From the NCBI GenBank assembly GCA_020725985.1, contig DYTM01000085.1, positions 1 through 6,388 of the forward strand: a DNA stretch of 6,388 bases, given 5' to 3'. The notes below the pieces were generated by a model, which saw only the letters and a list, made by a program, of their open reading frames with translations, did not search any database and was not told the origin of the DNA. Shown here piece after piece: positions 1 through 5,048 of the stretch. Every line of letters begins with the position of its first letter. The stretch's first letter is position 1. The DNA is from Methanomassiliicoccus sp. GTDB lineage: Archaea; Thermoplasmatota; Thermoplasmata; Methanomassiliicoccales; JACIVX01. The position numbers and the translations under genes were made by a program.

Positions 1-54
1 GGCTAGGTTAACATGTCGAGTCGGTAGAAACTCATAGGTCAGTCGATTGCAGGT

Positions 55-78
55 GGCAATCTTGTCCTCAAGGATGCC
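55..78. other. Hairpin in the leader region
   Basis: The arms 55-64 and 69-78 pair at nine of ten positions (one G-T pair, one A-A mismatch at 59/74) around the four-base loop TCCT. A competing six-base pairing, TGCAGG (48-53) with CCTGCA (77-82), shares part of the 3' arm. No T-run follows on either strand, so a simple terminator is not evident. It could be part of a structured RNA together with the element at 104-200, or the end of an upstream transcript. The strand cannot be decided. Confidence 0.35.
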
Positions 79-103
79 TGCAGTGTGACTTCAAATCTCC
101 ATC

Positions 104-200
104 CTGAGAACGTCGGTTGAGCGCTCGGACTCAAATTGCCGAAACCGGGCTGGGAGACAGGGCCATCTCCGTGCCTCCTGGTTCCTTTTCCAGTCTCAGA
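104..200 (+). other. tRNA-like element, possibly a decayed class II tRNA
   Basis: Bases 115-135 match the D-loop and anticodon region of the tRNA-Met in this window (1056-1075) at 18 of 20 aligned positions with one gap. The anticodon arm has the same stem, TCGGA (125-129) against T-CCGA (137, 139-142), interrupted by one bulged G at 138, around the legal loop CTCAAAT (anticodon CAA). Outside it, CTGAGA (104-109) pairs perfectly with TCTCAG (194-199), like an acceptor stem, followed by A200. GGAGA (153-157) with TCTCC (166-170) could be a variable arm. CTGG (178-181) with CCAG (190-193) could be a T arm. The 5' strand of the D stem is missing and the T loop lacks the conserved TTCRA. It is therefore not a normal tRNA. 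A pseudogene, a tRNA-derived RNA and chance are all possible. An alternative fold pairs 143-149 with 177-183. Confidence 0.33.
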
Positions 201-212
201 GGTCTTGGCAAA

Positions 213-222
213 CTTATTAATA
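213..222 (+). promoter_or_regulatory. TATA box of rps3ae
   Basis: CTTATTAATA is the most AT-rich stretch before the S3Ae start and resembles an archaeal TATA box. Initiation about 25 bases downstream would fall near 243, giving a leader of roughly 20 bases that includes the GGAGG at 255-259. The position is as expected; the start site itself is inferred. Confidence 0.55.
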
Positions 223-254
223 GGGAGACTCATTTCGGAATCTGCCTGAATCAC

Positions 255-259
255 GGAGG
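255..259 (+). promoter_or_regulatory. Ribosome binding site of rps3ae
   Basis: GGAGG lies six bases before the ATG at 266. It is a strong Shine-Dalgarno match and fixes this ATG as the start. Confidence 0.7.
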
Positions 260-265
260 CTCTTA

Positions 266-1030
266 ATGGTAACAAAGAAGGCGAAGACTGCCACCAGGAA
301 GGTCAAGGACCGGTGGAAGGCGAAGGAATTGTACAAGATTTACGCTCCTAAGATGTTCAACGAGATGCAGATCGGGGAGACGCCCTCTGGCGACCCTTCC
401 TCCCTCATCGGAAGGATGACCGAGGTCACGGTTCACGATCTCACTGGCGACTTCTCGAAGATGCATATCAAGCTGAAGTTCCGCGTTCACGATATCACCG
501 GCTTCGACGCTCACACAGTCTTCGTAGGACAGGATTTGACAAGCGACTACGTCCGGAGATTGACGAGAAGGCGAAGGACCAAGACCGACCACGTCATCGA
601 CGCAAGGACGAAGGACAGCTACCTCGTCCGGATCAAGCCGATGAGCGTCACTGAGAAGAGGATTCAGGCCTCCCAGGAGACCGCAATCAGGTCCCTGATG
701 ACAGATACCGTGCAGAAGATCGCCGCCGAGATGAGCATCTCCGATCTCGTCAGAACAATCATATCCGGGGAATTGGCGAAAGACCTCGCCCGCGCCAGCA
801 AAGTCATCGTCCCGATCAAGAGGATCGAGATCAGGAAGACAGAGGTGCTCGAGATGGGAACGCCGCTTCCGGATGAGAAGGCCATAGTCGAGACTCCGTC
901 CGAGCAGGCGCCGGAGGCCGAGAGCGCTCCTGAAGTAACAGAGGCCCCCGAGGTCGAGGCCGAGGCGGAAGAGGCCGAGCAGGCCGAAGAGGAGCAGGGC
1001 GCGGAAGAGTCCGAGGATCAGGGCCAGTAG
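266..1030 (+). CDS. rps3ae: 30S ribosomal protein S3Ae (eS1)
   Basis: This is the archaeal/eukaryotic eS1 protein of the small ribosomal subunit, which binds rRNA on the platform near the mRNA exit. The 254-residue product begins with a lysine-rich segment (3-20), followed by a family-typical core: WKAKELYKIYAP (18-29), a GETPSGDP-like stretch (37-44), and the basic patch RRLTRRRRTKTDHVID. The conserved core ends near residue 210. The remaining 40 or so residues are almost all Glu, Ala, Pro and Gln, an acidic tail that makes the protein longer than most archaeal S3Ae (about 200-220 residues). The ATG at 266 follows GGAGG at good spacing and a TATA box at 213-222. A tRNA gene begins seven bases after the stop. 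The family assignment is firm; the role of the tail is unknown. Confidence 0.95.
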   Translation: MVTKKAKTATRKVKDRWKAKELYKIYAPKMFNEMQIGETPSGDPSSLIGRMTEVTVHDLTGDFSKMHIKLKFRVHDITGFDAHTVFVGQDLTSDYVRRLTRRRRTKTDHVIDARTKDSYLVRIKPMSVTEKRIQASQETAIRSLMTDTVQKIAAEMSISDLVRTIISGELAKDLARASKVIVPIKRIEIRKTEVLEMGTPLPDEKAIVETPSEQAPEAESAPEVTEAPEVEAEAEEAEQAEEEQGAEESEDQGQ

Positions 1031-1037
1031 GTACAAA

Positions 1038-1143
1038 GCCGGGGTGGCTCAGCCTGGTGGAGCGTCGGACTCATAGGGTATAGGTCTTCAAGATCCTCTC
1101 CAGGGACATCCGAAGGTCACGGGTTCGAACCCCGTCCCCGGCA
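1038..1143 (+). tRNA. Elongator tRNA-Met (anticodon CAT) with intron
   Basis: The cloverleaf is complete once an intron is removed. The acceptor GCCGGGG (1038-1044) pairs with CCCCGGC (1136-1142). The D stem is GCTC (1047-1050) with GAGC (1060-1063). The anticodon stem is TCGGA (1065-1069) with TCCGA (1109-1113), and the anticodon CAT is at 1072-1074. The T arm is ACGGG-TTCGAAC-CCCGT (1119-1135), and the discriminator is A1143. The G1-C72 pair and the lack of a three-G/C anticodon stem argue against initiator tRNA. The GGACTCATA context fits elongator Met better than tRNA-Ile2(CAT), which cannot be fully excluded. CCA is not encoded (ACCT follows). Position 21 is G (1059) instead of the usual A. 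No separate TATA box is visible upstream, so it is probably co-transcribed with rps3ae. Confidence 0.93.
1076..1107 (+). other. 32-base tRNA intron after position 37
   Basis: The insert lies between A37 (1075) and A38 (1108), the usual archaeal site cut by the tRNA splicing endonuclease. A bulge-helix-bulge can be drawn. The bulges are T-A|G (1074-1076) and A-C|A (1106-1108). The central helix is CTCA (1070-1073) against AGGG (1102-1105), of which three positions pair (one G-T) and one is A-A. GG (1077-1078) with CC (1100-1101) continues beyond it. The intron interior folds into a hairpin (1082-1097) with one bulge. The motif is thus relaxed, not canonical. Confidence 0.8.
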
Positions 1144-1150
1144 CCTGCGG

Positions 1151-1176
1151 TCCTTCTTCTGTTCCATCTTCTTCTG
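1151..1176 (+). terminator. Pyrimidine-rich tract, possible tRNA terminator
   Basis: A run almost free of purines follows the tRNA 3' end and contains CTTCTTCTG twice (1153-1161 and 1168-1176). Archaeal termination favours T-rich non-template tracts, and this is the only such tract between the tRNA and the next gene. There is no hairpin and no long pure T-run, so the call is tentative. Confidence 0.3.
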
Positions 1177-1210
1177 ATAGTCAAATTCTTCAAGTACGAA
1201 AAGAGGGGTT

Positions 1211-1217
1211 AGGAGGG
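1211..1217 (+). promoter_or_regulatory. Ribosome binding site setting a TTG start
   Basis: AGGAGGG lies 11 bases before the TTG at 1229. It supports this start because no in-frame ATG or GTG exists nearby and the ATPase nucleotide loop begins only eight codons later. A GTG at 1221 is out of frame and stops after three codons. Confidence 0.6.
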
Positions 1218-1228
1218 TCGGTGAGCCG

Positions 1229-2428
1229 TTGAGGGTCATCATTTACACTGGAAAGGGAGGCGTAGGCAAGACCTCCGTCGCGGCAGCCACGGCCCTCAGG
1301 TCCGCGCGGATGGGGCACAGAACAATCGTCATGAGCACCGATTCCGCCCACTCCCTTTCTGATTCGCTAGAGGTCCAGCTTTCCGGGAGGATCAAAAGGA
1401 TAGAGAAGAACCTGGACGCGATCGAGGTCGATGTCCTCTACGAGCTCGAGCATCGCTGGAAGGAGATTCAGAGATACATCTCCGATTTCCTTGCATCGGT
1501 CGGTCTCGGGGGCGTCACCGCCAAAGAGATGACGGTGTGGCCGGGCATGGAGCTCATGTCCGCCCTCTTATATGTGTGGGAATTCAGCAGATCCGGGGAG
1601 TACGAGGTCGTCATCCTCGACACGGCCCCCACCGCCGAGACCCTGCGACTCCTCAGCTTCCCCGAGATATCAGACTGGTACTTCGACAAGTTGTATAAGG
1701 TCTTCAGGAACCTGCTCAAGATCGCCAGGGTGACTGTCGGAAAGGTGATGAAGACCCCGCTTCCCTCCGAGGAGGTGCTGAGGGACATCGACGACCTGAG
1801 GAACCGGATGAAGGCGGTCCGGAGCATACTGACCGATCCCGATGTGACATCGGTCAGGCTCGTCGTGAACCCGGAGAGGATGGTGATCAACGAGACGAAG
1901 AGGGCGTTCACCTACCTCTGTCTCTACGATCTAACGGTCGAGTGCCTCATCATCAACAGGGTCCTTCCTGAATGCTCAGATGGCTACTTCAAAGACAAGC
2001 TCGAGGAGCAGAGGTGCCACATGGACACGATCAGCGAAGCGTTCAGTCCCCTGAAGATACTCACCGCCTCTCAGCTGCCGACCGAGCTCGTCGGCAAACG
2101 GTCCCTCGAAACCCTTGCCGACATGATATTCAAGGACGGGGATCCGACGGTTGTCCTCTCAAGGGAGAAGCCCATGGAGATCTACGAGGAGGACGGAACT
2201 GACGTCCTGTCGCTGAAGCTGCCATTCTCCGGGAAGGAGCAGGTAGAGTTATATAAGTCGGAGGATGTCTTGATTGTACAGGTCGGCCCGTACAAGCGCT
2301 CCGTCTCTCTTCCCTACTCGCTCATGAACAGGGAGACGAAGAAGGCGGAGTTCAGGGACGACCGTTTGCTCATAAGGTTTGGGGGTCCTGAGAATGGCGG
2401 GTCCGGAGGAGACGAAGAGGAGGGCTAA
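1229..2428 (+). CDS. ArsA/Get3-family ATPase with C-terminal HSP20-like domain
   Basis: This is a P-loop ATPase of the SIMIBI class, related to the arsenite-pump ATPase ArsA and the tail-anchored protein targeting factor Get3. The 399 residues hold a deviant Walker A, GKGGVGKT (8-15, with the signature Lys9). Switch I is DSAHSLSD (38-45) and switch II is DTAPTAETLRLL (131-142). A NPER motif (214-217) and INRVLP (242-247) follow. From about 310 to 385 the sequence changes to a beta-rich stretch resembling the ArsA HSP20-like domain, then ends in a Gly/Asp/Glu tail. It has one ATPase module, unlike the two of E. coli ArsA. The CxxC zinc motif that clamps Get3 dimers is absent; Cys231, 239, 249 and 263 are scattered. 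No arsenic-resistance gene is adjacent, so a chaperone or targeting role is more likely than arsenite transport, but the client is unknown. The start is TTG behind AGGAGGG. The 3' end overlaps the next gene. Confidence 0.88.
   Translation: MRVIIYTGKGGVGKTSVAAATALRSARMGHRTIVMSTDSAHSLSDSLEVQLSGRIKRIEKNLDAIEVDVLYELEHRWKEIQRYISDFLASVGLGGVTAKEMTVWPGMELMSALLYVWEFSRSGEYEVVILDTAPTAETLRLLSFPEISDWYFDKLYKVFRNLLKIARVTVGKVMKTPLPSEEVLRDIDDLRNRMKAVRSILTDPDVTSVRLVVNPERMVINETKRAFTYLCLYDLTVECLIINRVLPECSDGYFKDKLEEQRCHMDTISEAFSPLKILTASQLPTELVGKRSLETLADMIFKDGDPTVVLSREKPMEIYEEDGTDVLSLKLPFSGKEQVELYKSEDVLIVQVGPYKRSVSLPYSLMNRETKKAEFRDDRLLIRFGGPENGGSGGDEEEG
2248..2257 (+). promoter_or_regulatory. TATA-like box inside the ATPase gene
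   Basis: GTTATATAAG is close to the archaeal TATA consensus and stands out in GC-rich coding DNA. It uses a TTA leucine codon, which is uncommon in this gene. Transcription from it would begin near 2280 and could supply the small gene at 2394 separately. It may simply encode Leu-Tyr-Lys. Confidence 0.25.
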
Positions 2429-2687
2429 GGAGGAGGCGAAGAGGGTCCGAGAGGCTCTCATGTCGAAGGAGACCCAGGACCATCTCATGAAGGCAGGCAC
2501 CGAGTTCCTGCTCGCCCTCGACTCGGTCATTCCACAGTCGAGGATTCCTGCGGAGGCGAGGAAGCACTACCTCGAGGCGAAGAAGGAGTTCCTCCTGATG
2601 ATGAAGGCGATCATCGACGCCAACCTCCAGATGGTGGAGGAAGTAGGGAAAGAGGAGAAGCCTCTTAAGAAGATCGACGTACAGTGA
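2394..2687 (+). CDS. Small helical protein of unknown function
   Basis: I do not recognise this 97-residue protein. It is soluble-looking, with no signal peptide or membrane segment and no cysteine. It is rich in Lys, Glu, Ala and Leu. The N-terminal 30 residues are highly charged (ETKRRAKEEAKRVREAL) and probably helical. They are followed by two more predicted helices around the segment IPAEARKHYLEAKKEFLLMM. Two such helices separated by a proline-containing turn could form a helical hairpin or a dimer. The ATG at 2394 was chosen; an in-frame TTG at 2379 would add five residues. The gene overlaps the end of the ATPase by 35 bases in another frame. The overlap suggests coupled translation and a functional link to the ATPase, though that is inference. 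Only a weak G-run (2381-2385) serves as ribosome binding site. Confidence 0.75.
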   Translation: MAGPEETKRRAKEEAKRVREALMSKETQDHLMKAGTEFLLALDSVIPQSRIPAEARKHYLEAKKEFLLMMKAIIDANLQMVEEVGKEEKPLKKIDVQ

Positions 2688-2778
2688 TCTGTCGACCCTT
2701 ATCCGAAGTTCTCAAATTGACTCGGGCAAGCTGCAGTGACGGCCGATATGGCTCCCCGCGGATTGTGACGGGCTCGAC

Positions 2779-2810
2779 AATGCCTTTTAATGCCGGTAAG
2801 GCATTCCGGC
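2779..2810. promoter_or_regulatory. Nested repeats over the ferredoxin-AOR promoter (operator candidate)
   Basis: AATGCCTT (2779-2786) and AAGGCATT (2798-2805) form a perfect eight-base inverted repeat with an 11-base spacer. The half-site AATGCC recurs at 2789-2794, exactly 10 bases after the first copy, and is inverted at 2800-2805. GCCGG (2792-2796) and CCGGC (2806-2810) add a further inverted pair. The block covers the TATA-like CTTTTAAT (2784-2791) and the expected start region, where a repressor would block initiation. No regulator gene is adjacent. Confidence 0.5.
2784..2791 (+). promoter_or_regulatory. TATA box of the ferredoxin-AOR operon
   Basis: CTTTTAAT is the only AT-rich element in the 130 bases before the operon. 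Initiation about 25 bases on would fall near 2812, a few bases before the GTG at 2818, giving an almost leaderless mRNA. This fits the lack of a Shine-Dalgarno sequence there. Confidence 0.5.
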
Positions 2811-2817
2811 GACAAAG

Positions 2818-3270
2818 GTGACTCCCTTGGCCGCGGCTCTCATGCCATATCCTGAGAAATGCACAGGTTGCCGGTTCTGCGAACTCATCTGCTCCCTCTA
2901 CCACGAAGGCGTCGTCAACCTGAGGAAGGCACGCCTCAGGGTCGTCAGGAAGGACATCAAGAACGACATTCCTGTCGTGTGCACGCAGTGCGTCGCGTGC
3001 GGCGAGTCGTGCTGCGCCGAGGCCTGCCCCGAGGACGCGATTTCGAGGGTGGGGGGTGTGCTGGTGGATGAGGACGCCTGCACTGGCTGCGGGGAGTGCG
3101 AGAAGGCCTGCCGGTACGGCATCATCCGCGTGGATGGCATCGCCAGGAAGTGCGACCTCTGCGGAGGGGATCCCATGTGCGTCAAGTTCTGCCCGTTCGG
3201 CGCCCTCAAGCTGGAGGAGGGGAAGGAGAACGGCTATGAGCGGATCATTTCAATGCTGGAGGGGTGGTAG
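2818..3270 (+). CDS. Four-cluster [4Fe-4S] ferredoxin-like subunit, AorA-like
   Basis: This is a cytoplasmic electron-transfer protein of 150 residues with four cysteine groups: C15-x2-C18-x2-C21-x3-C25; C55, C58, C66 and C70-P (with extra C61 and C65); C88-x2-C91-x2-C94-x3-C98; and C112-x2-C115-x5-C121-x3-C125-P. The groups suggest four [4Fe-4S] clusters, as in HycB/CooF-type subunits. Such proteins accept electrons from the AOR catalytic subunit in heteromeric bacterial AORs (AorA), and the abutting AOR gene makes that role likely. The stop codon (3268-3270) touches the next ATG, so translation is probably coupled. The start is uncertain: GTG 2818 fits a leaderless mRNA, while ATG 2842 would remove eight residues and still keep every cluster. 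There is no signal peptide or Tat motif. The redox partner beyond AOR is unknown; no FAD/NAD subunit gene is adjacent. Confidence 0.85.
   Translation: MTPLAAALMPYPEKCTGCRFCELICSLYHEGVVNLRKARLRVVRKDIKNDIPVVCTQCVACGESCCAEACPEDAISRVGGVLVDEDACTGCGECEKACRYGIIRVDGIARKCDLCGGDPMCVKFCPFGALKLEEGKENGYERIISMLEGW
3258..3264 (+). promoter_or_regulatory. Ribosome binding site of the AOR gene
   Basis: GGAGGGG, inside the last codons of the ferredoxin gene, lies six bases before the AOR ATG at 3271. It fixes that start and supports coupled translation of the pair. Confidence 0.65.
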
Positions 3271-4524
3271 ATGCACGCGCGAGGCGGTCACATCCTCACA
3301 GTCAACCTCACATCGGGAAGAATCGGCAGAGAGAAGACCCCGAAAGAGCTGAAAGCGGACTTCTTGGGAGGGGAGGGATTCGCTGTCAAGCTCTTCGTCG
3401 ATCGGATGGACCCGAAGCTCGACGCCTTCGACCCGCGGAACGTACTCGTCGTGGCTCCGGGCCTTCTTACCGGCCTTCCTGTTCCGACGGCCGGAAAGAC
3501 CGCCTTCGTCTCCAAATCCCCTCTCACCGGTACCATCGCGGAGTCGATCACCGGCGGGGGAATCGGGGCTCAGCTGAAGGCCGCTGGATATGATGCATTG
3601 GTGATCGAGGGCAAGTCTTACTCTCCATCCTACCTGATGATCGACGACGACAAGGTCGAGATCCGGGACGCCTCTTCATACTGGGGCAAGTTCACCAGGG
3701 ACGCAGCCGAGGCCGTCAGGAATGACATCGGGGACTTCGTGGCCGCGACCATTGGACCGGGCGGGGAGAGCCTCGTTCGGTACGCCGGGATCGACTGCGA
3801 GGACCGGCAGGCCGGGAGGGCCGGGCTGGGAGCGGTCATGGGGTCGAAGAACCTGAAGGCGATCGCCGCCCGGGGGAGCGGGGACCTCATGGTCTCCAAT
3901 GCTCAGAAGCTGATCTTCCTCGCGGTCAACTGGCAGGGTGTGATGGAGAAGAGCAACGCCTTCGTCGAGGACACCAAGTACGGGAGCGGGGAGTTCCTGG
4001 GCTGGGTCAACTCGGAGCGGGGGGTCTTTCCCACGAGGAACTGGAAGCAGAGCGTCTTCGAGGAGCGTGGCAGAATCGATCCGTACTACTGGGCGCCGAG
4101 GTACGGAATCAAGAACAAGGCGTGCCTCGCCTGTACCAAGGCCTGCGGCAAACTGTTCGTCGTCAGCGAAGGGCCGTATGCCGGGACTGTTCTAGACGGA
4201 ATCGAGTACGAAACACTCTACTCGCTCGGGGGACAGTGCGGGAACCCGGACATCGAGGCCCTAGCGAAGGCGAACGAGCTGTGCGATCTGTATGGAATAG
4301 ACACGATCTCGGCCGGGGTGGTGATCGGCTTCGTCATGGAGCTGGTGGAGAGAGGGATTCTCAGCGCCGAGGAAATCGGCGTCGACTGCAGATTCGACAA
4401 TCCGGATGCGGTTCCGAGGATGAAGGGGTCATGCGGATCTCGAAGGAACTGGGGAGGGGGACCGAGGACTACGCCATGCACGTCAAGGGAATGGAACCGC
4501 CCGCCTACGACGTCCGCGGTCTGA
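3271..4524 (+). CDS. Aldehyde ferredoxin oxidoreductase, N-terminal part (broken gene)
   Basis: Residues 1-384 are a clear AOR-family protein, the tungsten-bis-pterin enzymes that oxidise aldehydes to acids and pass electrons to ferredoxin. Visible signatures are the pterin-binding GGGIGAQLKAAGYDALVIEGK (95-115), RAGLGAVMGSKNLKAI (183-198), the [4Fe-4S] ligands C285-x2-C288-x3-C292, a candidate active-site Glu in GIEYET (310-315) and the DxxGxD pterin motif DLYGID (339-344). After Met384 (4420) the frame no longer matches the family, and the reading continues into about 33 meaningless residues to the stop at 4524. The rest of the enzyme is in another frame from 4422. The fourth cluster ligand and second DxxGxC motif are missing from this piece, so alone it could not hold a complete cofactor set. 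The substrate cannot be told from sequence. The gene follows the ferredoxin subunit without a gap. Confidence 0.85.
   Translation: MHARGGHILTVNLTSGRIGREKTPKELKADFLGGEGFAVKLFVDRMDPKLDAFDPRNVLVVAPGLLTGLPVPTAGKTAFVSKSPLTGTIAESITGGGIGAQLKAAGYDALVIEGKSYSPSYLMIDDDKVEIRDASSYWGKFTRDAAEAVRNDIGDFVAATIGPGGESLVRYAGIDCEDRQAGRAGLGAVMGSKNLKAIAARGSGDLMVSNAQKLIFLAVNWQGVMEKSNAFVEDTKYGSGEFLGWVNSERGVFPTRNWKQSVFEERGRIDPYYWAPRYGIKNKACLACTKACGKLFVVSEGPYAGTVLDGIEYETLYSLGGQCGNPDIEALAKANELCDLYGIDTISAGVVIGFVMELVERGILSAEEIGVDCRFDNPDAVPRMKGSCGSRRNWGGGPRTTPCTSREWNRPPTTSAV
4416..4431 (+). other. Lesion in the AOR gene: frame change with apparent deletion
   Basis: Family homology stops in one frame at DNPDAVPRM (ending 4422) and resumes in another at EGVMRISKEL (starting 4422). 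AORs usually have about 19 residues between the NxDA and EGV motifs, including a conserved G-x-GD-LA stretch; here only four remain. A deletion of about 46 bases would explain both the roughly 15 missing residues and the frame change, and would restore a length near 607, normal for AOR. A one-base error alone would not restore the missing segment. Real mutation and assembly error look the same here. Confidence 0.65.
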
Positions 4525-5048
4525 AAGGCCTGGGCCTCGGGTTCATGACCTCGACGCGCGGAGCCTGTCATCTCAGATCGGGCTTCTACGCCCTCGATCT
4601 CACCGGGAAGTTCTGGAGGCTCAGCGGGGTCGACAGGCTGTCCGCGGAGGGGAAGGGGCTGGCTGTGAAGATGATGGAGGACTTCATGGTCGTGTACGAC
4701 TGCCTCGGCGTGTGCAAGTTCTCCCGTGGCTTCTTCAAGCTGGAGGGGTGCATCGAGATCCTCGACGCGGCGGTCGGGCACTCTTACACCGAGGAGGCAC
4801 TTCTGGAGATCGGGGAAAGGATCACGAATCTCAAGCAGCTTTTCAATCTGGCGGCCGGCGTAGGAAGGGAGACCTACCGTCTGCCGAAAAGGGTCACCAG
4901 CGAGCCGATTTCGTCGGGCGTTTCGGAGGGGGCGATCCTGACGGAGGAGGAAGCGAGGAGGATGGTGGATGACTACTTCCTCGCGCGAGGATGGGACATG
5001 GAAGGCAGGCCGACCCAGGCAAAGAAGGGGCAGCTCAAGCTCGCGTGA
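4431..5048 (+). CDS. Aldehyde ferredoxin oxidoreductase, C-terminal part (broken gene)
   Basis: This piece carries the C-terminal AOR domains: EDYAMHVKGMEPPAYDVRG (12-30), GACHLR (44-49), whose His47 is probably the counterpart of the active-site His of Pyrococcus AOR, and DCLGVC (90-95). The last motif is DxxGxC, which binds the second pterin and supplies the fourth [4Fe-4S] ligand, Cys95. It ends in the usual RGWDMEG-P segment (186-194). AOR homology begins at 4422 (Glu-Gly-Val), nine bases before the first ATG at 4431, so the piece is the displaced end of the upstream gene and not an independent gene. Reinitiation at 4431, behind AAGGGG, is conceivable and would give a 205-residue polypeptide. 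Whether the two pieces could assemble is doubtful because a conserved segment between them is lost. It is convergent with the CBS gene. Confidence 0.8.
   Translation: MRISKELGRGTEDYAMHVKGMEPPAYDVRGLKGLGLGFMTSTRGACHLRSGFYALDLTGKFWRLSGVDRLSAEGKGLAVKMMEDFMVVYDCLGVCKFSRGFFKLEGCIEILDAAVGHSYTEEALLEIGERITNLKQLFNLAAGVGRETYRLPKRVTSEPISSGVSEGAILTEEEARRMVDDYFLARGWDMEGRPTQAKKGQLKLA

Noticed and set aside
30..38. ACTCATAGG, identical to the anticodon loop and intron start of tRNA-Met (1069-1077), with a TTCAAATC at 90-97 at roughly the T-loop distance
   Set aside because: The anticodon stem is absent and the T stem and acceptor do not pair, so a second tRNA remnant is not supported; a nine-base match can arise by chance.
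263..1036. Long minus-strand reading frame of 257 codons opposite rps3ae
   Set aside because: It is the complement of a well-recognised ribosomal protein gene; its leucine-rich, low-complexity product follows from the acidic-tail codons.
1221..1232. Tiny frame GTG-AGC-CGT-TGA next to the ATPase ribosome binding site
   Set aside because: Three codons with no support; the GGAGGG is better explained by the TTG start at 1229.
1229..2428. Arsenite-pump ATPase arsA as a firm gene name
   Set aside because: It has only one ATPase module, no ArsB/Acr3, ArsR or ArsD neighbour, and an HSP20-like domain; the symbol would imply a function not supported here.
2711..2719. CTCAAATTG shared with 130-138
   Set aside because: Flanks do not align and no common structure or position relative to genes is seen.
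4416..4431. Programmed frameshift to make full-length AOR
   Set aside because: There is no slippery run or stimulatory structure, and shifting frames would still leave a conserved segment of about 15 residues missing.
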